Source: Tolypothrix sp. FACHB-123 (GTDB lineage: Bacteria; Cyanobacteriota; Cyanobacteriia; Cyanobacteriales; Nostocaceae). From it: 64,000 bases of DNA. The stretch is from positions 1-64,000 of the forward strand of contig NZ_JACJRE010000036.1 of the NCBI RefSeq assembly GCF_014697075.1, written 5' to 3'. Position numbers and translations under genes: made by a program. Each line of letters opens with the position of its first letter. The stretch's first letter is position 1. Positions 56,654 to 64,000 of the stretch are shown here, piece by piece. The notes below the pieces were generated by a model. It ran no database searches. It was not told the origin of the DNA and worked only from the letters and a program-made list of their open reading frames with translations.

Positions 56654-57001
56654 ATGAAACAAGTGTTGCCTGTACCACCGGAAGTGGTGCAACAAGTAGC
56701 TGAATACTTCAGTCTGTTAAGTGAACCGATGCGCCTTCGGCTGTTGCACTTACTACGAGATGAAGAAAAATGCGTACAAGAGTTGGTAGAGGCAACACAG
56801 ACTTCGCAGGCAAACGTCTCTAAACACCTGAAGGTAATGTGGCAAGCAGGTATTCTTAGCCGCCGCAGTGAAGGAACTTGTGCCTACTACCGGGTGGAAG
56901 ATGAGATGATTTTTGAATTATGTAATCGGGTTTGCGATCGCCTCGCTACGAGGTTAGAACAGCAAGCCCATAATTTTAGGGTGTTAAATAGTAAATTGTA
57001 A
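56654..57001 (+). CDS. ArsR-family winged-helix repressor
   Basis: 115 residues: LLSEPMRLRLLHLLRDEEKC, recognition helix TQTSQANVSKHLKVM, wing RRSEGTCAYYRV. Cysteines in EKCVQEL, GTCAYY and ELCNRVCDRL are candidate metal or redox ligands, but the full ELCVCDL metal box is not present. No adjacent transporter or oxidoreductase gene points to a target. Confidence 0.9.
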   Translation: MKQVLPVPPEVVQQVAEYFSLLSEPMRLRLLHLLRDEEKCVQELVEATQTSQANVSKHLKVMWQAGILSRRSEGTCAYYRVEDEMIFELCNRVCDRLATRLEQQAHNFRVLNSKL

Positions 57002-57175
57002 GGTTCTTAGTTGTCAGTTGTCAGTTGTCAGCCCTTCTCTGCGAGACGCTACGCGAACGACTTCGCTCAGGGCAAGTTGTTGTTTATCCCATCACCAACA
57101 ACTGTTGACTGTTGACTGTTGACTGTTGACTGCGTTCACTGAAGCTCACTCGAAGTGTTGACTATTGACTATTGA
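57002..57175. repeat. heptamer arrays with small palindromic repeats
   Basis: TTGTCAG repeats (57010-57030), GAGACGCTACGCGAACGACT (57041-57060), GTTGACT arrays (57100-57135) and CTCACTCGAAGTG. Confidence 0.8.
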
Positions 57176-57787
57176 CTAAAGCGGATAATCTTTCTGAAAG
57201 CTTTCACGGGTGACTGGCTGATCTAAGACTACGCCTTCGCCGCCTAAAACATCTAATTTTTTGCCATCGACATCAATGTACACTTTGGCCTTGGGATTTA
57301 CCGTAGTCGCAGTGTAGACAACTTGTCCTACACGCCCTACCATCGAGCTACTACCACCGCCACTGGTAAATTCTTCAGATAAATTAACGCGAATTTCATC
57401 ATTGTTAACAGTCAAACCCAACAATTTGGTGCCTTTGGGAATGGTGGTAGAATCTGAACCTTCGGTTGGGCCTGCTAATAAACTTTCAAAAGCTTTTTCT
57501 AAGACTTGGTTAGGTTGAGCAGCAGCTATTTTAACTGGCTGAGGAGCCAATTCTAAACTTTTACCATTGTCTTTGAGCCAATAAACATTAGCAGTTTGCT
57601 CTTGGCCAGGCTGTGTGGTTGTGCTTCTTCCTGGCTGATTTAATGTTTGTGAAGATTGGGGCGGTGTCGGTGGATTGTTGGATTGCCATGTAAGCCAAGC
57701 AACACCACCACTAACTGCTACTACTGCTGCTGAGACAGCTGCTACGACACCTGAAGAATTCCGGCTAGATCCTTGTTGGTTTTTCAT
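57176..57787 (-). CDS. GerMN-domain protein
   Basis: 203 residues. N-terminal anchor VVAAVSAAVVAVSGGVAWLTW, a Gln/Thr/Pro-rich linker, then a GerMN domain (VYWLKDNG, ALESLLAGPT-like stretch KAFESLLAGPTEGSDS, VNLSEEFTSGGGS, QVVYTATTVN). GerMN domains occur in spore germination proteins and, in cyanobacteria, in envelope-associated proteins of unknown role. Likely membrane-anchored and periplasmic. Confidence 0.85.
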   Translation of the reverse strand: MKNQQGSSRNSSGVVAAVSAAVVAVSGGVAWLTWQSNNPPTPPQSSQTLNQPGRSTTTQPGQEQTANVYWLKDNGKSLELAPQPVKIAAAQPNQVLEKAFESLLAGPTEGSDSTTIPKGTKLLGLTVNNDEIRVNLSEEFTSGGGSSSMVGRVGQVVYTATTVNPKAKVYIDVDGKKLDVLGGEGVVLDQPVTRESFQKDYPL

Positions 57788-58180
57788 ATTTAAAACCTGC
57801 TTGACTGAGGGCTGAGAGATTTATGTGTGGGAAGAGCAGCCTGATTTAAGACGATACTTATAAAAGGGGAGTTTCCAAACACCTAGAGGATGGCTATCTA
57901 TAACAACAATGCCGCCATGTCTCTTTCCGCAGGAACTACCTTAATTTTAATTTCGGTCTTCTATTACGTCACGTATCTAAAGATGGGCATTGGGCATTGG
58001 GCATGGGAAGTATATTTTTGACAAAAAGGTAATTTTGTGTATTTGAAAACAAAAAAGTAGGTTGGGTTAAGGGTAGCGCAACATAAGCAAGTAACGCCAA
58101 TCTTGGGTTTTTTGCCTCAACCAAACCTACAATTCAGTCTGTTCGCTAATCCCTAGCCCCTAGTCCCTAGCCCCTAGTCC
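57788..58180. other. repeat-rich intergenic region GerMN/proS
   Basis: 393 bp: GGGCATT heptamers (57985-58006), a palindromic element at 58057-58130 and CCCTAGT heptamers (58148-58182). Nothing else recognised. Confidence 0.7.
58057..58130. mobile_element. MITE-like palindrome (GTAGGTTGGGTT type)
   Basis: GTAGGTTGGGTT (58057-58068) and AACCAAACCTAC (58119-58130) form terminal inverted repeats with one mismatch around a 50-bp centre. Confidence 0.7.
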
Positions 58181-59989
58181 CTAATTTCCTACTGCTGCTG
58201 CAATCCACTGTTTGATTGTACTTACGACTTCCGGAATGTCAATTTCTTGGGATTGACGAGTGGCTCTTTGGACTACTTCTACTTTACCGTTAGCGATCGC
58301 TCTGCCGGTGACGATTCTGTAAGGTATACCAATTAAATCGGCATCTTTGAATTTTACTCCTGCCCGTTCGTCGCGGTCATCGAGTAGGGTTTCAATTCCG
58401 GCTTGATTTAGTTCTTTGTAGAGTTTTTCGGCGATTTCTACTTGTTGAGCATCTTTAATGTTAGGAATTGTAACGATAGCGTGATAGGGGGCGATCGCCA
58501 CTGGCCAGATAATTCCATCTTTATCGTAAGATTGCTCTACGGCTGATTGTGCCAACCGGGACACGCCCACACCATAACAACCCATAACTAAAGGTTTTTC
58601 TTCCCCTTGTTCGTTGGTATAAGTTGCACCCATCGCTACAGAATACTTTGTACCTAATTGGAAGATATGCCCGACTTCAATACCCCTAGCGCTTTGTAGG
58701 GTTTGCTCTGGGTTGTGTAAAGCGCGATCGCCTGGTCTGGCTTTCCGAATATCTACTACCAACTCAGGTGCTTTAAATTGCTCATTCCAATTTGCACCCA
58801 CTACGTGATAGCCAGCTTCGTTTGCGCCTGTGACGAAGTTCTTCAACTCAACTGCGGTTTTATCGACTAAGCGCAAAAACTGCGGATGTACTTGTTTATC
58901 GCCCTTGATATACTCATCAGCAATATCAGGCGCAATATATCCTAAAGGTAGAGATTTTGCTGCCCATGTTTGTTGTGCTTCCGCATTGGGTACAGTCAAG
59001 GCGATAATAGTTTTTGCGCCATAATTAGCAGCTAATTTTGTCAATTCATTTTGTAATTTGACTTCGTTAACTTCTTGATCGCCACGGATGCTAATTAAAA
59101 CTAATACTGTTTTCCCGTTGTCATAAACTGTCTGGTAAAGAACATTCTTAACTACTTGGGTAGGAGAACAGTTGAGCAATTTACAAACTGTTTCAATGGT
59201 TTCAGTTCCCGGTGTTTCGCGTTTTTCGTAGGTGGTAAACGCTGAGGCTACCGCATCAGCTGGTAAAGATACGGCTTTTTCTACGTTAGCGGCGTATTTT
59301 CCATCTTCGGTATAGAGAACTTCGTCTTCTCCCGCATCCGCCAATACCATAAATTCTGTGGAACCAGAACCGCCAATTGCGCCGGAGTCAGCTTCAACGG
59401 CGCGGAAAGCTAAACCAGAACGGCGCAGCATGTTGCTGTAAGCCTTGTACATATCTTGGTAAGTGGCTTTGAGGCTATCTTCATCCACGTGGAACGAATA
59501 ACCGTCCTTCATGATAAATTCTCTTCCGCGCATCAAACCAAAGCGAGGACGAATTTCATCGCGGAATTTGGTTTGAATTTGGTAGAGATGCAATGGTAGC
59601 TGACGGTACGAGCGAATCATATCACGCGCGATCGTTGTAATGATTTCCTCGTGAGTGGGGCCTAAGCCTAATTGTTGCTCCCGTCTGTCGATGAGGGAAA
59701 ACATAATTCCCTCAGCTTTGGTATAAGTATCCCACCTTCCCGACTCTTTCCATAGCTCGGCAGGTTGTAATTGTGGTAACAAACATTCTTGTGCGCCTGT
59801 GGCGTTCATTTCTTCGCGCACAATTTGGGAAACCTTTTGTAATACCCGCCACATCAGTGGTAGATAAGCATAAACACCGCTCCCGATGCGACGAATATAA
59901 CCTGCACGTAGTAATAATTTATGACTGGGAATTTCCGCATCAGCTGGATCATCCCGCAGTGTAACGAATAACATTTGTGACAGTCGCAT
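58181..59989 (-). CDS. proS: prolyl-tRNA synthetase (bacterial type)
   Basis: 602 residues. Class II core with [18 protein letters not shown], motif 2 [20 protein letters not shown], motif 3 [10 protein letters not shown], a central YbaK-like editing insertion (about 225-400, [18 protein letters not shown]), and an anticodon-binding C-terminus ([14 protein letters not shown]). Charges tRNA-Pro and edits Ala-tRNA-Pro. It complements EF-P functionally (Pro decoding). Confidence 0.96.
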   Translation of the reverse strand: MRLSQMLFVTLRDDPADAEIPSHKLLLRAGYIRRIGSGVYAYLPLMWRVLQKVSQIVREEMNATGAQECLLPQLQPAELWKESGRWDTYTKAEGIMFSLIDRREQQLGLGPTHEEIITTIARDMIRSYRQLPLHLYQIQTKFRDEIRPRFGLMRGREFIMKDGYSFHVDEDSLKATYQDMYKAYSNMLRRSGLAFRAVEADSGAIGGSGSTEFMVLADAGEDEVLYTEDGKYAANVEKAVSLPADAVASAFTTYEKRETPGTETIETVCKLLNCSPTQVVKNVLYQTVYDNGKTVLVLISIRGDQEVNEVKLQNELTKLAANYGAKTIIALTVPNAEAQQTWAAKSLPLGYIAPDIADEYIKGDKQVHPQFLRLVDKTAVELKNFVTGANEAGYHVVGANWNEQFKAPELVVDIRKARPGDRALHNPEQTLQSARGIEVGHIFQLGTKYSVAMGATYTNEQGEEKPLVMGCYGVGVSRLAQSAVEQSYDKDGIIWPVAIAPYHAIVTIPNIKDAQQVEIAEKLYKELNQAGIETLLDDRDERAGVKFKDADLIGIPYRIVTGRAIANGKVEVVQRATRQSQEIDIPEVVSTIKQWIAAAVGN

Positions 59990-60135
59990 CGTTTATTCCC
60001 TTTCCCAAAACACTTAATGAATTATGAATTATGAAGTGTGAATTATGAAGTCCGAAGTTATGAAGTATAAAGTATAAAATTTCATCCTTTATCCTTCTGC
60101 CTGTTTTAAATCGCCACTTTGAGGAGAAAAATCTC

Positions 60136-61530
60136 TTGACTACTGGAATTTACCAAGCACAACCACCTCTAGAATTTATTCCGCCGAGGTTTAACCCCTT
60201 ATTACTTCAACTGTCGCATTTGTTACTTCCCAGCTTGATTAACTGGAAAACAGCGATTACGCAAATTGAAGCAGACAACGTAGAAATTTTAGCGGATCTC
60301 TACCGTCAGTTTCAGGATGGTAAGATTCGGTTTTTGTTAGCATTTCGCCACCCAAAAACGGAAGATCCTATTTGTTTAGGCTACTTACTGTCGCAACTCG
60401 TACCGAAAGTAGCACGAGAACAAGACATAAAAATCCAAACTCCAATTCATGCTCATTTTATCTACGATCGCGGCATTCCTCTATGGGCTGGCAAACATAT
60501 AGGCTGGCTAGCGTCTAATTTAGGCGGTACTCCCATCCAACGCGGTAAGGCTGACTGGAATGGTTTGCGTTCAGCGCGGGATTTATTCGCCAATGGAACT
60601 TTCCCGATGGCTGCTGCGCCAGAAGGCGCAACTAATGGGTTATCGGAGATTATTAGTCCCTTAGAACCGGGTATTGCACAATTAGGCTTTTGGTGTGCTG
60701 AAGATTTGCAAAAAGCTGGACGCACCGAGCAGGTTTTTATTGTACCAGTTGGGCTTAAATATAGTTATGTTGCTGCCCCTTGGAATGCGATCGCGCAACT
60801 TTTGAGCGAATTAGAAGCCGCTAGCGGTTTACCGATAAATCCCTCAGAAAATGGCAATAGTGCAACTATCGAGTCACTATATCCCCGCTTGTTAACTTTA
60901 GCAGAACGTTTATTAACGCTGATGGAAGAGTTTTATAAGCGCTTTTATCATCAAAAGCTGCCAGAAGCGATGATAGCAGATCTGGAAAGAGGCGATCGCA
61001 ATGAAGTTGTAAAAGCGCGGTTACAAGCCTTAATGCATGTAGCCTTACAAATATCTGAGCAGTATTTTGACTTATCGCCTAAAGGTGCTTGGAACGATCG
61101 CTGTCGCAGATTAGAGCAAGCAGGGTGGAATTATATTTTTAGAGAAGACTTTAAGGATTTGAAATCATTATCGCCCATCGAACGAGCTTTAGGCGATCGC
61201 GTTGCTGAAGAAGCCAACCGCCGAATGTGGCACATGCGATTAGTCGAAAGTTTTGTTGCTGTTTCTGGTAGTTATGTTAAAGACAAACCTACAGTAGAAA
61301 GATTTGCCGAAACTACCTTATTGTTAAGAGATATGGTGAAGAAAATTCAAGGTAATAACGATCCTTTGCGTCGTCCCCAATTAGGGAAGCAAAAAGTCAA
61401 AATTACCATAGGCGAACCGATATCTATTTCGGAACGATTCCCGACATATAAAGCTAATCGTGTCGGTGCAAAGCAAGCTGTTACAGATTTTACTAATGAT
61501 TTACAGCAAGCAATGGAGAATTTAATTTAA
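60136..61530 (+). CDS. PlsC-like 1-acyl-glycerol-phosphate acyltransferase family protein
   Basis: Starts at TTG 60136, supported by GAGGAG at 60121-60126. 464 residues, longer than bacterial PlsC (~250). Acyltransferase block: FIYDRGIPLWAGKHIGWLAS, GGTPIQRGK, FPMAAAPEGATNG (glycerol-phosphate-binding EGxT-like). The usual HX4D is not obvious in canonical form. The C-terminal 200 residues are helical and unassigned. Probably phospholipid or lysophospholipid acylation; substrate uncertain. Confidence 0.8.
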   Translation: MTTGIYQAQPPLEFIPPRFNPLLLQLSHLLLPSLINWKTAITQIEADNVEILADLYRQFQDGKIRFLLAFRHPKTEDPICLGYLLSQLVPKVAREQDIKIQTPIHAHFIYDRGIPLWAGKHIGWLASNLGGTPIQRGKADWNGLRSARDLFANGTFPMAAAPEGATNGLSEIISPLEPGIAQLGFWCAEDLQKAGRTEQVFIVPVGLKYSYVAAPWNAIAQLLSELEAASGLPINPSENGNSATIESLYPRLLTLAERLLTLMEEFYKRFYHQKLPEAMIADLERGDRNEVVKARLQALMHVALQISEQYFDLSPKGAWNDRCRRLEQAGWNYIFREDFKDLKSLSPIERALGDRVAEEANRRMWHMRLVESFVAVSGSYVKDKPTVERFAETTLLLRDMVKKIQGNNDPLRRPQLGKQKVKITIGEPISISERFPTYKANRVGAKQAVTDFTNDLQQAMENLI

Positions 61531-61660
61531 CTATTAGGTAAGATTTATCCTCACTATTATTAGCTAAAAATTAGTTGACTCTGTTAATTGCTAAGTGGCT
61601 TGGTAGTCGCTTTATAATCTTTAAAGCTTAAACTTTATACTACGAGGTTATAAAATTTCA

Positions 61661-62230
61661 TTGACTACCATTGGCTCCTATCAGGTAAAAATACGACTCA
61701 AATCAAAGACAGAAGATATTGCTTTTCTCTGCCAATCTGAAGCAAATGATATGCCGACCGATTGGTCTTGTCACTGGTTAAATTTCTGGAAAAACGCTAA
61801 TTTTGAATGTGAGAATATAGTCAAACTGGTTTATGAAGGCAAAATATGGGGATTAGTGCACTACGGTCTTTATCCCTATCCTGGAGATCCCAGGTTTATA
61901 GAAATAGAACATATAGAAGCTCATCCTACAAGTCGAGGAGATAAGGCGGAACGGTTAATTGAACCAATAGGGAAATGGTTAATTTGGTATGCAACTAAGG
62001 TAGGTTTGGAATTTTGCCAAACACAAGCAGATGATCCACTGCTGATCCTAGAAGCTCTAGATACAGCTGTGTCATACTACAGAGATAAGGTTCAAATGGA
62101 GTATCTCGGTTTCTCACGTAGCACCCCAGGAGAAGATTTGTATGGCTTCAGATTTTCACGAACAGCAGCAGCAGAGTTCTGTCAGCGACATGAAAGCCAA
62201 TGGGGAGGAGCAAAACCATATGAGCAGTGA
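61661..62230 (+). CDS. GNAT-like N-acetyltransferase-related protein
   Basis: 189 residues from a TTG start (GAGG 15 bp upstream, so the start is uncertain). EIEHIEAHPTSRGDKAERLI resembles GNAT motif A (acyl-CoA pyrophosphate loop), and LGFSRSTPGEDLYGFRFSR resembles the C-terminal motif B. It overlaps the next gene by 11 bp, so the two are coupled. Substrate unknown. Confidence 0.6.
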   Translation: MTTIGSYQVKIRLKSKTEDIAFLCQSEANDMPTDWSCHWLNFWKNANFECENIVKLVYEGKIWGLVHYGLYPYPGDPRFIEIEHIEAHPTSRGDKAERLIEPIGKWLIWYATKVGLEFCQTQADDPLLILEALDTAVSYYRDKVQMEYLGFSRSTPGEDLYGFRFSRTAAAEFCQRHESQWGGAKPYEQ

Positions 62231-62552
62231 TGAAATCAGAGCAGGGTCAAGTGAGATAATGACTCATGCTCAAAGACAAGCTTTTCTGAAAACATCTTCT
62301 TTAGGTAATTTATTTGGAGTTGCACATTTACTCCCTGAAATAGAGGAAAGTACGAGTGGCGACTATAATTTTTCTAATCAAGATAAATTTGCAAATAAAT
62401 TATTTGTCGGCGAACAAAATTTTCAATGTTATGAAGTTTTAAAGATTTCTAGAAAAGGTCATGTAAAATGGGTAAGAACTGTATCTTGGATGCAACTGTA
62501 TTTAAAGATTGAAAACAATTTATCCAATAGAAAAAAATTAACTATAGTTTAA
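62220..62552 (+). CDS. unknown protein coupled to the GNAT-like gene
   Basis: The ATG at 62220 is chosen because GGGGAGGAG lies at 62201-62209. The start overlaps the preceding stop by 11 bp. 110 residues (MSSDEIRAGSSEIMTHAQRQ...), hydrophilic N-terminus, then GNLFGVAHLLPEIEES and QCYEVLKISRKGHVKWVRT. No family recognised. Tight overlap implies a joint function. Confidence 0.6.
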   Translation: MSSDEIRAGSSEIMTHAQRQAFLKTSSLGNLFGVAHLLPEIEESTSGDYNFSNQDKFANKLFVGEQNFQCYEVLKISRKGHVKWVRTVSWMQLYLKIENNLSNRKKLTIV

Positions 62553-62616
62553 GTTTTAAGAAGAAATTTATACATTTAACAAGAATGCACTGACTTTGAA
62601 ATTACAACAGTCAGTG

Positions 62617-62865
62617 TCATGATGCTTGTTCTGATCTGTTATTGATATATTCATTTATAGTAATGTAATCGCCTGAAGCATATTCAGCACGAACTGCTTG
62701 CATTTCTGTTTGTGTTTCTGCATCATCTTCGTAAACCGCTTCTTCAGCTTCAAAAATTTGTTGCTCAATTATATCTTGTAGCTGAAGTTTTTCTTCTAAA
62801 TTCAGGGAAGATATTGCTTGTGCTAAATCTTCTAAGGAGAGTTGTAGTTTAACAATAGCTGGCAT
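62617..62865 (-). CDS. small acidic antitoxin-like protein
   Basis: 82 residues, acidic. LNLEEKLQLQDIIEQQIFEA then EYASGDYITINEYINNR. Cyanobacterial genomes contain many similar short proteins that accompany toxins, but no RelE/PIN gene is adjacent. It is therefore an orphan or of other function. Confidence 0.55.
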   Translation of the reverse strand: MPAIVKLQLSLEDLAQAISSLNLEEKLQLQDIIEQQIFEAEEAVYEDDAETQTEMQAVRAEYASGDYITINEYINNRSEQAS

Positions 62866-62955
62866 ATTTTTACTTTTACTCTTGTTGGTTTCTCTGAAAA
62901 ATTTACCGCATCTATATTGCTGCTAAAATCAATACATTTATTAATCGTAAGACAT

Positions 62956-63531
62956 TTACACTGGAAATATCTTGGATAATTCCAAGACTGAATCAGTAAA
63001 ATTTGGTAAATTAACTGACTCATTAGATAGAAAAATTACCTTGCGGCGATAACCAAATTTACCTTGTGAAGCTTGATAACGCTCACTGTAGCATTCTAGA
63101 TAATTATCTACTAAATTAAATATCCAATAATCGGAAATACCTGCTTCTGCATAAAGGGGTAGCTTGACTTCTTGGTCATATTTTAAAGAAGAATCAGCAA
63201 TCTCAATTAAGAGTAAAATATCAGATGGAGTGGGATGATTTGCTAGATAGTCGTCAGCACGATTTCGCGCAATCACCAAATCGGGTTCGGGTTCGCTGTT
63301 GTCAGCAATAGTAATTGGATCTTGGGTTCTAATAGTTCCTTGTTCTTTAACAAGCTGGAATAACTCTCTAGACAACCGGGTAAGACAAACAGAATGCGGT
63401 TTACCTTTAGCTGCCATATTAATGATTTCACCGTTAATTAGCTCAACTCGCTCACCTTCTTTAAAAAAGCCGAGTTCTGCTAGGCGGTGATATTCAGCTA
63501 TGGTAAAGCGTTTAGCGGTGCTTAGGCTCAT
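62956..63531 (-). CDS. Uma2 family putative endonuclease
   Basis: 191 residues. FTIAEYHRLAELGFFKEGER, VELINGEIINMAAKGKPHS, EPEPDLVIARNRADDYL, LLIEIADSSLKYDQEVKLPL and ISDYWIFNL: Uma2 with the expected Asp-Glu-Lys pattern. Same orientation as the small acidic gene 90 bp downstream, which might be co-transcribed. Confidence 0.92.
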   Translation of the reverse strand: MSLSTAKRFTIAEYHRLAELGFFKEGERVELINGEIINMAAKGKPHSVCLTRLSRELFQLVKEQGTIRTQDPITIADNSEPEPDLVIARNRADDYLANHPTPSDILLLIEIADSSLKYDQEVKLPLYAEAGISDYWIFNLVDNYLECYSERYQASQGKFGYRRKVIFLSNESVNLPNFTDSVLELSKIFPV

Positions 63532-63647
63532 AACAAATATGGAAATGCAGAGTTATTTGCATCTTACACTTTTATACGGAAAATAGGCGGACTGGGAGCT
63601 TACCCTTTCCACCTGTAAGGTTTATTTAGCACAGTATATTTGCTTGC

Positions 63648-64000
63648 TTAAGTTAAGTGATTCTCTAGCAAAGATGCGATCGCTTCTGGATGAACTTTCT
63701 TGTATTGCTTTTTACCAATCCTGACAACGCAGTTAGGTGCGCTGCTACAGCGTTTTTGACAACCGGTATGTTCGATTGTTACTTTGTCGATTAAACCGCG
63801 ATCGCACAAAGTTTTTTCTAATTCTGATACTAAGCCTTTGCCACCTCGCTTGATACAACCAGCTTTTTGACAAACCATGATTTTGGCTTTGGTTTGAAGT
63901 GGCAGATTTTCTATAGGGCAAACACCAGTTGCTTTTACCCGAAAGGCTTTGAACTTTATTTTACCTGTGTTTGAGTTTAATTGGCTAACACCATCAACGC
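63648..64000 (-). CDS. (2Fe-2S) ferredoxin-domain protein, truncated at right edge
   Basis: The thioredoxin-like 2Fe-2S domain runs from VCQKAGCIKRGGKGLVSELE to GCQKRCSSAPNCVVRIGKKQ and has the four ligand-type Cys. The in-frame sequence is open past an internal ATG at 63878 to the window edge (includes TGKIKFKAFRVKATG), matching the N-terminal OB-like extension of cyanobacterial homologues. The true start lies beyond 64000. Redox role unknown. Confidence 0.8.
   Translation of the reverse strand, partial: VDGVSQLNSNTGKIKFKAFRVKATGVCPIENLPLQTKAKIMVCQKAGCIKRGGKGLVSELEKTLCDRGLIDKVTIEHTGCQKRCSSAPNCVVRIGKKQYKKVHPEAIASLLENHLT

Overview
The window looks like chromosomal DNA of a filamentous, probably heterocyst-forming cyanobacterium (Nostocales). 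Evidence for this: the HIP1 octamer GCGATCGC is very frequent. Heptamer short tandem repeats (GTCAACC, CCCAATG, TCCAAAA types) and short GC-rich palindromic dispersed repeats occur in most gaps. The gene content is cyanobacterial: IctB, a Gap2-type GAPDH, sucrose-phosphate phosphatase, a cyanoexosortase, Uma2 nucleases, CHAT/TPR proteins and NifJ. No rRNA, tRNA, CRISPR array or prophage was recognised.

Layout. 1-333: tail of an IS4-like transposase. 0.8-5.4 kb: an OmpR-type response regulator, a class A penicillin-binding protein and a CHASE3 histidine kinase, with two copies of a ~130-bp module carrying three 11-bp-spaced GGGTA boxes. 5.5-9.1 kb: nifJ. 10-13.5 kb: a secreted unknown and a FIST-domain/histidine-kinase pair, then a frameshifted aspartyl-protease gene. 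14.1-16.8 kb: spp, ruvA and bioF. 16.8-17.4 kb: a 63-bp minisatellite bounded by 14-bp inverted repeats, and a MITE-like palindrome. 17.5-27.5 kb: two paralogous giant CHAT/NB-ARC-like/TPR (STAND) genes with duplicated promoters. The second was split by a ~98-bp microhomology deletion, invaded by a 161-bp palindromic element, and carries a recently amplified 120-bp TPR array; DUF433 genes lie between the two.

27.5-32 kb: Uma2, a Gln-rich secreted protein, a TPR protein, an ACP-phosphodiesterase-like protein and two adjacent rhomboid proteases. 32.1-39.4 kb: an exopolysaccharide/protein-sorting block on the minus strand (Wzc-like co-polymerase, Wza-like export protein, cyanoexosortase accessory protein, cyanoexosortase, DegT-type sugar aminotransferase). 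40-45.8 kb: a GAF pseudokinase, IctB, a WGxxGxxG C-terminal anchor protein, SmpB and a NarL-type regulator. 46-56.6 kb is mostly housekeeping: LMW phosphatase, YbaB, MurB, MurC, NadD, Gap2, ThiL, Uma2, cyclophilin, EF-P and AccB. 56.6-64 kb: ArsR regulator, GerMN protein, ProS, acyltransferase, a GNAT-like two-gene unit, a small antitoxin-like protein, Uma2 and a 2Fe-2S ferredoxin-domain gene running off the right edge.

The most striking theme is repeat elements inside coding DNA with the frame kept: an identical 32-bp palindromic element in the transposase tail and in a DUF433 gene, a related element in murB, heptamer repeats twice in nifJ, and a 161-bp inverted-repeat element in the second STAND gene. 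The strongest candidate for an under-described system is the duplicated CHAT-NTPase-TPR pair, whose architecture resembles bacterial STAND immune sensors.
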